Positions 52,096-60,966 of a DNA stretch of 64,000 bases are shown here, one piece after another. The stretch covers positions 930,001 through 994,000 of the forward strand of contig NZ_PYMH01000001.1 of assembly GCF_003025555.1 (NCBI RefSeq), read 5' to 3'. Both the position numbers and the translations under genes were made by a program. Position 1 is the stretch's first letter. Each line of letters opens with the position of its first letter. Below the pieces are notes generated by a model, which was not told where the DNA came from, did not search any database, and was given only the letters and a program-made list of their open reading frames with translations. The stretch is from Photobacterium lutimaris (lineage in GTDB: Bacteria; Pseudomonadota; Gammaproteobacteria; Enterobacterales; Vibrionaceae).

Positions 52096-52261
52096 CTTTA
52101 CGGAATTCACCCAAGTCACCCCCCTTTTTACCAGATGGGCATGTACTGTGTTTGCGTGCAAGGTCTGCGAATTTCTTACCTTGCTTTAGCTGCTTCATAA
52201 TATCTTCAGCTTGTTCTTTATGCTTCACCAAGATGTGAAGCGCATGGGCTGTTTGTGCCAT
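52046..52261 (-). pseudogene. ppiC: ppiC 5' part (first 62 codons), truncated by the island
   Basis: The native start is ATG 52261 ([20 protein letters not shown]) with a GAGG ribosome site. Sixty-two codons of the parvulin domain follow to VPQF, then nine island-derived codons (ENVVNVLTP, counting the altered Glu) and a stop at 52046-52048. The 71-aa product lacks the C-terminal strand and helix with the conserved FGWHI(V/I)KV, which is part of the parvulin fold, so it is probably inactive. The rest of the gene is at 23153-23251. Confidence 0.92.
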
Positions 52262-52394
52262 GGGGTACCTCATTATTTCTATGCTGCTAAAAAGCAGCAC
52301 CAATCAATCCAATTCGCTTTCACCTGAAAGCATTTGGACAGAACTATACACGTCAATGGCGCTTCCACCAACTCTGGGCATTTCTAGACACAAA

Positions 52395-52418
52395 AAAGCC
52401 AGCATTGCTGCTGGCTTT
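52395..52418 (-). terminator. Terminator after the VC0807-like gene
   Basis: AAAGCCAGC and GCTGGCTTT pair over 9 bp; a run of six T follows on the minus strand. Confidence 0.8.
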
Positions 52419-52435
52419 GTTATCCGAACGTATCG

Positions 52436-53125
52436 TTATTGTTCGGCTTTGAGGATTTCAGCCGTTTCCAATTGAGTCATTTGGCGGATTTGGCGCCACA
52501 TGTAAAAGAAAATCCCCATCATCATCAGCATTGATGGAATCGCAATAGCAGGATAGCTCACCAAGGTCAGGCGACCCAGCTCTTCATTAAAGGCTTGTGT
52601 GCCTGAAGGGCTAGTAACAATCATTTTTGCCAAAACGTAATTCATCGCAGATGAGAAAGCGAAGGTACCGGCAAAAAGGTAATTTGATGTGAGCAGGCGA
52701 CGCTCAAAGTCACCCTTTCGGCCAAACTCGTTAAGTTTCTCGTTGATCAGTGGCAGATTCAATACGGTATCGTTGAAAAGCATCTTGCTCACAACCGGGT
52801 ACTTGGTGAACGTAGAAGCAAAAACACCAACGCCAATAAGACCTGGAATCAAGGCTTCTTTTACCGCTAACCACTTAGGGTCAAGCTGAAGCAACCCGAT
52901 ACCACCGGTAAGCAACACACTGATAAAACCCAACAGCGAGATAAAATTAAACTTTTTGTACTTAATCAGCTCATAGCCACCCAGTACAACCGGAAAAGCT
53001 AAGGCCACAACCAGTGCGCCAACAGAGCCAAGGTATTCGTCACCACTTAGCTTCATCAATACGACTGAAGGCACGATAACGTTGAAAATCAAATCATTAA
53101 AAGGACTAGCTTTCTTTTCCGTCAT
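52436..53125 (-). CDS. VC0807-like integral membrane protein
   Basis: The 229-aa protein has about six membrane segments (LIFNVIVPSVVLMKLSG, VGALVVALAFPVVLGGYELI, FISLLGFISVLLTGGIGLLQ, IPGLIGVGVFAS, LFAGTFAFSSAMNYVLAKM, IPSMLMMMGIFFYMW). It matches the VC0807 family of proteobacterial inner-membrane proteins in length and in the conserved second-half helix with FRRLL/NYLFA-like spacing. The function is not known. It is the chromosomal gene immediately upstream of the ppiC start region, on the same strand. Confidence 0.75.
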   Translation of the reverse strand: MTEKKASPFNDLIFNVIVPSVVLMKLSGDEYLGSVGALVVALAFPVVLGGYELIKYKKFNFISLLGFISVLLTGGIGLLQLDPKWLAVKEALIPGLIGVGVFASTFTKYPVVSKMLFNDTVLNLPLINEKLNEFGRKGDFERRLLTSNYLFAGTFAFSSAMNYVLAKMIVTSPSGTQAFNEELGRLTLVSYPAIAIPSMLMMMGIFFYMWRQIRQMTQLETAEILKAEQ

Positions 53126-53353
53126 AATATTTTACAAAGTTATTTAAACGTAAACATCTTCATTGTTCCGTGAAATGGCCCTGCTGTAAAGTAGTCGACC
53201 GTTACAAAAGGTTAAATCGCCTGAATGAAATAAGCAAAATTCATCAACATCCTATTGAGCATAACACATTCAGCTTCATGCCGGATGATGCAAACACACC
53301 TATCCTCACCCATACTTTGCACACATTCTTTGCCTGTGAATGGGGAGTCTTAC

Positions 53354-54898
53354 ATGAGTAAACCTGTGGTTGCCGATACCAAGCCGGTAAAAGTCACATT
53401 AGAAAAAGGCCAAACGTACTACTTCTGCACATGTGGCCGATCTACAAAACAGCCTTTCTGCGACGGTTCACATCAAACCACCGATTTCAAACCAAAAAGT
53501 TTCAATGCTGAAAAAGACGGCGATGCTTTTCTCTGTGCGTGTAAGCATACGGCTAACGCCCCATTTTGCGACGGTAGCCACAAACAGTTCAACGCCGAAG
53601 ACATAGGTAAGGAAGGTCCAGGCACCGCGACCAGTAGCGATGAACTGCCAGTAGCAAAAGCCACGAAAGAAGAGCCCAATGTCGAGTTTATCCATCAGCT
53701 AGCCCACGAGGGCCTCAAAAACCTTGGGCATCATGGTGCAATGACGGCGATGGGTGTGCCGCGCTACCAACTACCTGACTGGGATGATATCCAAATCATG
53801 GTCGCCCAAATGGCTAAGAAGCCTCTGATGGATGATGCAAAGGTCGGCACTGAATTAGTGATTGGGCCAAAGGCCAAAAAACCGCTGGTACTCAATATAC
53901 CGCTGTTTGTATCAGACATGAGTTTCGGTGCGCTCTCAGAAGAAGCCAAAACCGCCCTTGCGATGGGTGCGGAGTTGGTCGGTACCGGAATTTGCTCTGG
54001 GGAAGGCGGCATGCTCGCAGAGGAGCAGCAAGCTAACAGCCGCTATTTTTATGAACTGGCCAGTGCCATGTTTGGCTATCATGAAGGTTTGCTGAAAAAA
54101 ATCCAGGCCTTCCACTTCAAAGGCGGCCAAGGTGCTAAAACCGGTACTGGCGGTCATTTACCCGCCATCAAAAACACAGGCAAAATTGCAAAAACCCGAT
54201 GCCTTGAAGAAGGTACCGATGCTATATCTCCTCCGACATTTAAAGATCTCAAAACACCCCGTGACTTTGCGGCATTCGCCGACAATATCAGGGTGATCAC
54301 CGGTGGGATCCCAATTGGTTTCAAACTCAGCGCCAATCATATAGAAAGGGATATGGGGTTTGCTTTAGAAGCTGGTGCCGATTACATCATTCTCGATGGA
54401 CGTGGAGGGGGAACGGGTGCTGCCCCGAAAATCTTTCGTGATCATATCAGTGTACCCACTATCCCTGCCCTTGCTCGGGCAAGGTACTTCCTTGACAAGC
54501 AAGGTATGTCAGGCGAGGTTACGCTAATCATTACTGGAGGGTTACGAACCCCTACTGACTTTATCAAAGCGATGGCCCTTGGCGCTGATGGGATTGCCCT
54601 TGCCAACAGCGCAATGCAGGCCATAGGCTGCGTCGGGGCCAGGATTTGCAACACCAACAACTGCCCTGCGGGCATTGCCACTCAAAACCCTGAACTGCGT
54701 AAAAAGCTCGATCCAAATCGTGCCGCCACCCAACTGGCAAACTTCTTCACAGCATCCACCGAATTAATGCAAGTGATGGCACGAGCATGTGGTCACCATC
54801 ACCTGAACCAATTTAACCAAGATGATTTGGCGACTTGGAGTGAACAGATGGCGCAGCTAGCGGGGATTGAGTACTCCGGTTTTAAGCAACGCGAGTAG
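53354..54898 (+). CDS. FMN-binding glutamate-synthase-like protein with two N-terminal CDGSH iron-sulfur domains
   Basis: The start at 53354 is preceded by GGGGAG; the longer frame upstream lacks a ribosome site. Residues 25-40 (CTCGRSTKQPFCDGSH) and 61-76 (CACKHTANAPFCDGSH) are two full CDGSH motifs with the 3-Cys/1-His set that binds a 2Fe-2S cluster. After a linker the FMN/glutamate synthase domain follows (about 95-500: ISPPTFKDL, DGRGGGTGAAPKIFRDH, GADGIALANSAMQAIGC) with CVGARICNTNNCPAGIATQ, the 3Fe-4S cluster loop. It lacks the glutaminase domain of GltB. The protein is probably an iron-sulfur/FMN oxidoreductase; its substrate is unknown. Confidence 0.9.
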   Translation: MSKPVVADTKPVKVTLEKGQTYYFCTCGRSTKQPFCDGSHQTTDFKPKSFNAEKDGDAFLCACKHTANAPFCDGSHKQFNAEDIGKEGPGTATSSDELPVAKATKEEPNVEFIHQLAHEGLKNLGHHGAMTAMGVPRYQLPDWDDIQIMVAQMAKKPLMDDAKVGTELVIGPKAKKPLVLNIPLFVSDMSFGALSEEAKTALAMGAELVGTGICSGEGGMLAEEQQANSRYFYELASAMFGYHEGLLKKIQAFHFKGGQGAKTGTGGHLPAIKNTGKIAKTRCLEEGTDAISPPTFKDLKTPRDFAAFADNIRVITGGIPIGFKLSANHIERDMGFALEAGADYIILDGRGGGTGAAPKIFRDHISVPTIPALARARYFLDKQGMSGEVTLIITGGLRTPTDFIKAMALGADGIALANSAMQAIGCVGARICNTNNCPAGIATQNPELRKKLDPNRAATQLANFFTASTELMQVMARACGHHHLNQFNQDDLATWSEQMAQLAGIEYSGFKQRE

Positions 54899-54976
54899 AA
54901 AAATTGCGAACGTTGCATTTTCAATTAAGCGTAAATTCCTATATGGTAAACACTCAACTAATGATTGGATATTCAT

Positions 54977-55516
54977 ATGCTTACAACAAACGATACTGCA
55001 CTGGTGATAGTTGATGTCCAAGGCAAACTTGCGCAAATCATGGACAGCAAGGAAACACTTTTTAAAAATTTAGAAACCGTTGTCAAAGGCGCTAAGATTC
55101 TGGATATCCCAATCATCTGGGTAGAGCAGATCCCGCACAAATTAGGCCCAACCATCCCGCAAATTTCTGACCATTTGCATGATCATACCCCTATCGCCAA
55201 AAACAGTTTCAGTTGCTACCGCGATACGCAGTTTGTCGAAGCCTTGTCAGCGTCAGGCTGCAAGAACATCGTGGTGGTGGGTATCGAAGCCCATATTTGT
55301 GTGTATCAAACAGTACGCCAATTGCTTGAAGCTGACTACCATGTTGAAGTGGTCGCTGATGCTGTCTCTTCACGCAATCCAACCAACAAACAGATTGCCT
55401 TGGACAAGATGCAGCAATTTGGTGCCTCGTTAACAACAGCTGAAATGCTGATTTTCGAGCTTCAAGAAATCGCTGAAGGCGAACGATTCAGAGACATTCT
55501 CAACGTCGTCAAGTAG
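54977..55516 (+). CDS. Isochorismatase-family cysteine hydrolase
   Basis: From ATG 54977 the 179-aa protein shows the family's triad: Asp13 in IVDVQGKL, Lys75 in IAKNSFSCY and Cys108 in VGIEAHICVYQT, the last with the cis-peptide-type GIEAH motif. The length agrees with YcaC-type hydrolases, which act on amides or similar bonds; the physiological substrate is unknown. I reject a TTG start at 54965, since the ATG is better placed. A terminator follows 10 bp after the stop. Confidence 0.9.
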   Translation: MLTTNDTALVIVDVQGKLAQIMDSKETLFKNLETVVKGAKILDIPIIWVEQIPHKLGPTIPQISDHLHDHTPIAKNSFSCYRDTQFVEALSASGCKNIVVVGIEAHICVYQTVRQLLEADYHVEVVADAVSSRNPTNKQIALDKMQQFGASLTTAEMLIFELQEIAEGERFRDILNVVK

Positions 55517-55522
55517 TTGGAT

Positions 55523-55554
55523 AAAAAACGCGATGCTATGCACCGCGTTTTTAT
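55523..55554. terminator. Bidirectional terminator
   Basis: AAAAACGCG and CGCGTTTTT form a 9-bp stem with A and T runs on both sides, between convergent genes. Confidence 0.85.
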
Positions 55555-55585
55555 TGGATCAGTGTGCTTTCACTATGCCGCTCGC

Positions 55586-56347
55586 TTAATATCCCACACC
55601 CGCAAAATATGAGGAAACCACACTCAGCGCCAATGCAAATGTCATGACACCCAAAACCGGTTTGCTTTTCGTCACCAGCGGCATTGACCAAACACCAACA
55701 ACGGCCAGTAACAAACCCAAGCTGATCACCTGTGAGACAAACGGCATAACGGCACCAGTAGCCTCAATCTGACGAGATAATTCACCGAGTTGTGGAAACC
55801 CTGTAAGCAGACAGATAACCGCTATAATCGTACCAAGACGCGGTAATACCGTGTTGAGTTCTTCAACTTTGTGCTGTGCTCTTACAAGGCAAGCATGCGC
55901 AAGTAAGGTGCCACCACAAAGTGTCGTCGCTAAAAAGTGCGAAGCAATCAACCAATGCTCACTTCTCACCGCCAAGCCATGAATGAGATAACTCCCCCCG
56001 ATGACAATGGCTAATACCAAACAGCACTTTCGAATAAAATCCGAACCTATCAACGCTTTTTCTGCGAACCAATAAAGTAGTGCAGATGCAAAAAACGTGA
56101 TTGATAAAAGCGCTTCAGCACCAATACGGTATCCATCTGCTACATCAGCAAGCATCAGGTTCCATTCTCTGAGCAAAAGAGCACTGAATAACATTAACCA
56201 TAACACCAGCATCGCCTTATGTAGGCGATCAGCTTGACCAAAACACAGTTTGCCACTCAATAACACCATGCCAAGAACAATGAATGCTCCAATCGACATT
56301 TGGGTCAACACACTTGAAAGAATAAATGGCCACTCAAACCAAGCCAT
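55586..56347 (-). CDS. DmsC-like anchor subunit of a DMSO reductase-family enzyme (orphan)
   Basis: The 253-aa membrane protein has about eight hydrophobic segments, with the DmsC-like opening WPFILSSVLTQMSIGAFIVL and the REWNLMLADVADGYR and HWLIASHFLATTL segments. DmsC anchors the DmsA/DmsB catalytic subunits and passes electrons from quinol. No dmsA or dmsB lies in the window; both flanking genes are unrelated. It may serve a remote enzyme or have another redox partner. Confidence 0.75.
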   Translation of the reverse strand: MAWFEWPFILSSVLTQMSIGAFIVLGMVLLSGKLCFGQADRLHKAMLVLWLMLFSALLLREWNLMLADVADGYRIGAEALLSITFFASALLYWFAEKALIGSDFIRKCCLVLAIVIGGSYLIHGLAVRSEHWLIASHFLATTLCGGTLLAHACLVRAQHKVEELNTVLPRLGTIIAVICLLTGFPQLGELSRQIEATGAVMPFVSQVISLGLLLAVVGVWSMPLVTKSKPVLGVMTFALALSVVSSYFAGVGY

Positions 56348-56427
56348 AACTCACCTCGTCGTCATTCTCTCTGACGAATTTAAAAACGTAAGGCGGCGTA
56401 TTTTGCCTGACAGCAATAATTTGTCCA

Positions 56428-56460
56428 CAAAAAAGCCCAGCTAACAGGTTAGCTGGGCTA
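56428..56460 (-). terminator. Terminator after the MFS exporter
   Basis: AGCCCAGCTAA and TTAGCTGGGCT form an 11-bp stem with a run of six T on the minus strand. Confidence 0.85.
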
Positions 56461-56496
56461 ATTATTCCCTCAGGACTTGCCGCTCTGCTATTCGGC

Positions 56497-57900
56497 TTAC
56501 TCCGATTTGTATGAGCGTTTCGGCTTGGCCACACCAGATGACAACGGCTGAGCTTTCAAACAAGCAATGGTCACCAACAAAGACACGATGGCGACGACCA
56601 CCAATCCGCCATAGGTCACGTTGAAGCCTTCAGCTAAAGCTCCCGGGTCAAACTGCGACAACCCATCAGCACTTCCCTCACCTACATGCACCGGCACTTT
56701 GAGGTGAAACAGGGCCGCACAGAATGCAACGCCGAGTGCGCCGCCAAACTCACGACCGTAACCAAACATCGATAGGCCAATCCCACGGTCATGAGGAGGC
56801 AATACATTTTGCACTACCACATTCAAGCTCGGTAATGTCAATCCAAGTCCTAGACCGGCAAAAGCCAAAGCAACCGTCATTGTTAGGCCTTTATATAAAA
56901 GAAAAACAGCCACCACTGACATGCCAAAGCCAAGAACGGTCAAAGACTTATAAAGCCCTGTTTTAGCAATTCGTTTACCTCCAAGGTAGGCCCCGCTAGT
57001 GATACTCATCATAAAGACCATCATGATCAATCCACTGTCCGACGCACTCATTCCATGCTGCCATTGCATTTGAAGCGGTAGATACACCAGTATGGCAAAC
57101 ATCAACAGTTGTGAACACATGATCAACAACACACTGATCAAGTAGCCCGGAAGACGAAATATCCGCGCTGGTATGATCGGATCTGAAACATGTTTTTCCA
57201 CAATGAGAAACAACACCAATGAGATACCAAGAGCGGCGAATAAACTGGCTTGACTGATCATAATGTCTGGTGACATCAACAACAGCAACAAAGTTGTAAT
57301 CGTCATCAGCAAGCCCGCACCCGCCCAATCAAAGCGGCTGTCACGCCCTTTACTCAGGTGCTTGAGATTTGTATTAATCATCCAAAGTGCCAATGCCCCT
57401 AAAGGAAGGTTGATCCAAAATACCCACCGCCAGCTTAAATGTTCGGCAAAATAGCCCCCCAATAAAGGCCCCGCGATACTCGACGCCGCATACACCGCAG
57501 AGATATAGCCTTGGTATTTACCGACCTCTCTGGCCGGAATACAATCGGCAATGACCGTAAAGGCCAATGCAATAAGGCCACCACCACCGATCCCCTGCAG
57601 CACCCGTGCCGAAATAAGCGTTGGCAAATCTTGCGCCATGGCGCACGCAACCGAACCGAGTAAAAACAAAACAACACTGATGTTCAGCATTTTTACCCGA
57701 CCGAAAATATCACTGAGCTTGCCATATACGGGTAACACCGCAGTAGCTGCCAACAAATATGCGGTAACAACCCATGTTAAAGCCTGTCCGGCACCAAGAT
57801 CTTCACCGATAATCGGCAAAGGCGTGGTCACAATACTTTTTTCTAGTGATCCCAACGCAATAACCAATGCTACGCTGGTAAAAATTGTTTTCGGCGACAT
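56497..57900 (-). CDS. MFS drug exporter, DHA2 (EmrB/QacA) type
   Basis: I start at ATG 57900, directly after GGAGATTTT, giving 467 aa. The protein has 14 hydrophobic segments as expected of DHA2 transporters. Motif A GKLSDIFGRVKML is near residue 60, and motif C-like GIGGGGLIALAF and ISAVYAASSIAGPLLGGYFA follow. The helix-1 segment VIALGSLEKSIVTTPLPIIG corresponds to the DHA2 motif LD.TIVNVALP with Asp replaced by Glu. Proton-driven export of drugs or metabolites is expected; the compound is unknown. Confidence 0.9.
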   Translation of the reverse strand: MSPKTIFTSVALVIALGSLEKSIVTTPLPIIGEDLGAGQALTWVVTAYLLAATAVLPVYGKLSDIFGRVKMLNISVVLFLLGSVACAMAQDLPTLISARVLQGIGGGGLIALAFTVIADCIPAREVGKYQGYISAVYAASSIAGPLLGGYFAEHLSWRWVFWINLPLGALALWMINTNLKHLSKGRDSRFDWAGAGLLMTITTLLLLLMSPDIMISQASLFAALGISLVLFLIVEKHVSDPIIPARIFRLPGYLISVLLIMCSQLLMFAILVYLPLQMQWQHGMSASDSGLIMMVFMMSITSGAYLGGKRIAKTGLYKSLTVLGFGMSVVAVFLLYKGLTMTVALAFAGLGLGLTLPSLNVVVQNVLPPHDRGIGLSMFGYGREFGGALGVAFCAALFHLKVPVHVGEGSADGLSQFDPGALAEGFNVTYGGLVVVAIVSLLVTIACLKAQPLSSGVAKPKRSYKSE

Positions 57901-58136
57901 AAAATCTCCTATGAATGCGCGACAAGGATAATTCAAACAATGCATTTCGAAAACAGAAGATTGAGAGGCATCGGATCTCAGTAATGATGATCAATCTCCC
58001 TAGGCATTGACAAATAGCAAGTATTCCTCTAACTTATTTTTTAAACAAAATTAAGTTAGCCTTTTTTGCTCAAATTTGCTTATTTGCAGGGTTACGCTTT
58101 CACTTATTCTAAATAGATTCAAAAGTTGGGATGCCT

Positions 58137-59261
58137 ATGTACGCAATCACAAATATCAATGTCTTCAATGGCCAAGATACTCTTGAAAAGCAAGCCATTA
58201 TTGTAAATGGTGATACGATTGAATCAATTGTTTCAATGCAAGATGCCAACCTGCCTGAAACGGTTTACGATGGCCAAGGAGCCACTGCCACGGCAGGCTT
58301 TATTGATCTTCAGCTAAATGGTTGCGGTGGTGTTATGCTGAATGTCGACATTTCAAAGCAAACGCTCGACACCATCAACCGCACCAATATCCAAAATGGT
58401 ACAACCCAGTACCTGCCAACACTGATCACAAGCCAGCATGAAACTATGTGCCAAGCGGTCGAACTTGTCGCTGGAATTGCAGCTCCACAAAATGAAGGGA
58501 TCATCGGATTACACCTTGAAGGCCCATTTATTAGCAAAGAAAAAAAAGGAGCTCACAATGAAAGTCATATCCGCATTCTGGACGAACTGACCGCTCACTA
58601 CCTTGCTGATAATGCCAAACACATCTCTGTCATTACACTTGCTCCAGAAAACACATCACAAACGGTTATCGATACGCTCAACAACGCTGGCATCACCGTG
58701 TCACTTGGCCATACCAATGCCAACTACCAGCAGTTGACGAGTAAAAGCCATTTGAAGATGGCAACCCACCTATACAATGCAATGACCCCTCTCGGCTCAC
58801 GTGAGCCCGGCGCTGTTGGTTATATTTTTGATAAAAAGCCGCATGCGGGCATTATCGTCGATGGTATCCACTCATCTTATGCATCAGTACGTATTGCCCA
58901 CCAGCAACTTGGTGAAAAACTCTTTATGGTCACCGATGCTGTCGCACCAGCGGGAACTGATATGACCGAGTATGACATGGCCGGCACCACAGCCTATGTC
59001 ACCGACGGTAAATGCCACTATGCGGATGGTACAATTGCAGGAGCCGCCATTACGATGATCGAAGGCGTTAAGAACCTTATCCGGCATGTCGGCCTGAGTA
59101 GAGAGGAGGCTCTACGGATGGCTAGCCTTTACCCAGCGAAGGCCATTGGTATCGATAGCCAATACGGTCGCCTACTGCCTGGTTATAAAGCCAATATTAC
59201 GTTGCTAACCGATCACAACGAGGTGTGTTCGGTTTATCAAATGGGGATGAAGCGCTTTTAA
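58137..59261 (+). CDS. nagA: N-acetylglucosamine-6-phosphate deacetylase
   Basis: The 374-aa protein aligns with NagA from its first residues (MYAITNINVFNGQD). It has the metal-binding GFIDLQLNGCGG near 54-65, HLEGPFIS near 128-135 with the catalytic Glu, LGHTNA and HLYNAMTPLGSREPG for metal and substrate, and VTDAVAPAGT with the catalytic Asp. It removes acetate from GlcNAc-6-phosphate in amino-sugar recycling. The gene is not next to nagB or a transporter, so it may be a second copy; a LysR gene follows on the same strand after a large inverted repeat. Confidence 0.92.
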   Translation: MYAITNINVFNGQDTLEKQAIIVNGDTIESIVSMQDANLPETVYDGQGATATAGFIDLQLNGCGGVMLNVDISKQTLDTINRTNIQNGTTQYLPTLITSQHETMCQAVELVAGIAAPQNEGIIGLHLEGPFISKEKKGAHNESHIRILDELTAHYLADNAKHISVITLAPENTSQTVIDTLNNAGITVSLGHTNANYQQLTSKSHLKMATHLYNAMTPLGSREPGAVGYIFDKKPHAGIIVDGIHSSYASVRIAHQQLGEKLFMVTDAVAPAGTDMTEYDMAGTTAYVTDGKCHYADGTIAGAAITMIEGVKNLIRHVGLSREEALRMASLYPAKAIGIDSQYGRLLPGYKANITLLTDHNEVCSVYQMGMKRF

Positions 59262-59290
59262 TATCATCTCATTAAAATAGCGCCTCGGCT

Positions 59291-59325
59291 TCAAGCGGAT
59301 ATTTACATCCTCGGTATCCGCTTGA
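59291..59325 (+). terminator. Hairpin after nagA
   Basis: TCAAGCGGATA and TATCCGCTTGA are an exact 11-bp inverted repeat with a 13-base loop. It has no T tract after it, so it may be a weak terminator or a regulatory hairpin for the next gene. Confidence 0.55.
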
Positions 59326-59386
59326 CGCGATTCACCCTCAAATGGTACTAATCACTCATACATACCTAACCAGTACTTTATTAGCC

Positions 59387-60268
59387 ATGTTAAACACCCA
59401 ATGGCTCCACACCTTTATCACCTTGGTTGAAATTGGCCATTTCACACAAACAGCAGACAAGCTATTTATGACTCAACCGGGGGTCAGCCAACATATTAAA
59501 AAACTCGAAGAGCAAGCAGGTACCCCTTTGATCAAACGGATCGGCAAGCGGTTTGAGTTAACACCGGCAGGTCAGCAGTTATACCAATATGGCTTGAGGC
59601 GACAGGACGATGAAAAGCAGTTGTTAGGCCAATTGTTAGCTGATGACCCATTCTCTGGCGAGTGCCATTTGGCCTGCTCTGGTTCACTTGCAATGTTTCT
59701 CTACCCTCACTTCCTTAGCCACCAGAAAAACCATCAAGCTATCAGTATTCATTTGGAATCAGCGCCCAATCAACGAATTTTAGAAGGGATTAAGGGTGGC
59801 CAATTTGATATCGGTATCATTACCCATGCCGTGGCTGATCAATACTTCAACCAAACCAAAATAGGGCAAGAAGCCTTATGCGTTGTCGTACCCGCAGACT
59901 ACCCTGATGCGAAATTAGATAAAGAGTCATTGTACTCTCTGGGGTTTATCAACCACCCGGACGGGAAGCACTACTTACAGCAAGTCCACCAAGCCAATTA
60001 CGGCGACAGCCATTTTGACTTCCGGAAAATGAAAATAACTGGCTACATAAACCAACTCAATCAAATTTTGCTCCCTGTCTCAAAAGGCCTTGGCTTTACC
60101 GTATTACCAGAAAAAGCGGTCGATCACTTCAGCTATCCAGACAAAATAAAAACATTAGCCGTGCCGAATACCGTTAGCCAAGAATTGTATTTGATCCGGA
60201 AGCAGCACAGGCCCTTACCAAAGCGCTATATTCACATTATTGATACGATCACCAAGCTTCTGGAATAA
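59387..60268 (+). CDS. LysR family transcriptional regulator
   Basis: From the ATG at 59387, chosen because LysR proteins begin a few residues before the helix LHTFITLVEIGHFTQTADKL, the protein has 293 aa. The winged helix (TQPGVSQHIKKLEEQAG) covers residues 1-60 and the two-part ligand-binding domain the rest. The ATG at 59342 would add 15 residues of no family likeness. No ribosome site is strong at either. Targets and ligand are not evident; nagA upstream reads in the same direction, not divergently. Confidence 0.85.
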   Translation: MLNTQWLHTFITLVEIGHFTQTADKLFMTQPGVSQHIKKLEEQAGTPLIKRIGKRFELTPAGQQLYQYGLRRQDDEKQLLGQLLADDPFSGECHLACSGSLAMFLYPHFLSHQKNHQAISIHLESAPNQRILEGIKGGQFDIGIITHAVADQYFNQTKIGQEALCVVVPADYPDAKLDKESLYSLGFINHPDGKHYLQQVHQANYGDSHFDFRKMKITGYINQLNQILLPVSKGLGFTVLPEKAVDHFSYPDKIKTLAVPNTVSQELYLIRKQHRPLPKRYIHIIDTITKLLE

Positions 60269-60276
60269 AGTGGAAA

Positions 60277-60301
60277 AAATCCTGCTTAACAAGCAGGATT
60301 A
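60277..60301. terminator. Terminator between convergent genes
   Basis: AATCCTGCTT and AAGCAGGATT form a 10-bp stem; six A on the left give the T tail for the minus-strand gene. Confidence 0.8.
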
Positions 60302-60351
60302 AATAAGTCATCGTTACGCCCAATGTTCACGCCCTATTCAAGGGCAGAGCG

Positions 60352-60654
60352 CTATAGATCTCGCATCAGGATTTCATATTCTTCTTCAGCAAGCTCTATC
60401 AATTTGGCGAGCTCACGCGCATCATCACTCGATAGAGATAAGTGCCATTGTACATCATCTCTTTCAAGCTGATTTTTGCAAATGAGTTCCGTTTTTTTAC
60501 CTTCAGAATAGAAATACAGTTGATCAAACTCTCCACTCAGATGACTATTCTGCTCCAAAATATTCACTTCAAGCTCTCCAACAGGACTTATTGTCACATC
60601 CGCGTGAAGTTTTGAATCTCCAGGTAAAATGAAATGCCTATGCTCAGCCAACAT
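60352..60654 (-). CDS. Protein of unknown function, 100 aa
   Basis: A consensus AGGAGG ribosome site eight bases before ATG 60654 sets the start; the frame extends 56 codons further upstream but without such a site. The soluble protein is acidic, with a strand-rich middle (LHADVTISPVGELEVNILEQ) and a C-terminal helix (SDDARELAKLIELAEEEYEI). No family recognised. Confidence 0.65.
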   Translation of the reverse strand: MLAEHRHFILPGDSKLHADVTISPVGELEVNILEQNSHLSGEFDQLYFYSEGKKTELICKNQLERDDVQWHLSLSSDDARELAKLIELAEEEYEILMRDL

Positions 60655-60966
60655 ATGACAGCCTCCTATCTGACTTACGCCATGATTCTCCCGCGTCAGC
60701 GAACTCACAAATGTAAGTCGCTGAACAACGCTGCATGCAGCGTCCCCAGTCTCTTCACTAATAAGTCTAGTTAAAACAGTAACAGTCAAATGAAAATTCA
60801 CGAAAGGATAACAATTATTCATTCATTTTTTTGCTCGGTATCAAATTTTCGTGATTTGAACAAAATCATGGCACGGTTTTCTATCCTCTACGTCCGGTTT
60901 CTGGCAAAGTCGTATACCCATGCTAAATGAATGCTGGACTAAACCGTAAATACCAAGGAAGTACCC
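60655..60966. promoter_or_regulatory. Divergent upstream region of the 100-aa gene and ltaE
   Basis: About 310 bases that should carry both promoters. An AAGGAAG ribosome site lies just before the ltaE start. I see no riboswitch-like or repeat structure. Confidence 0.4.
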
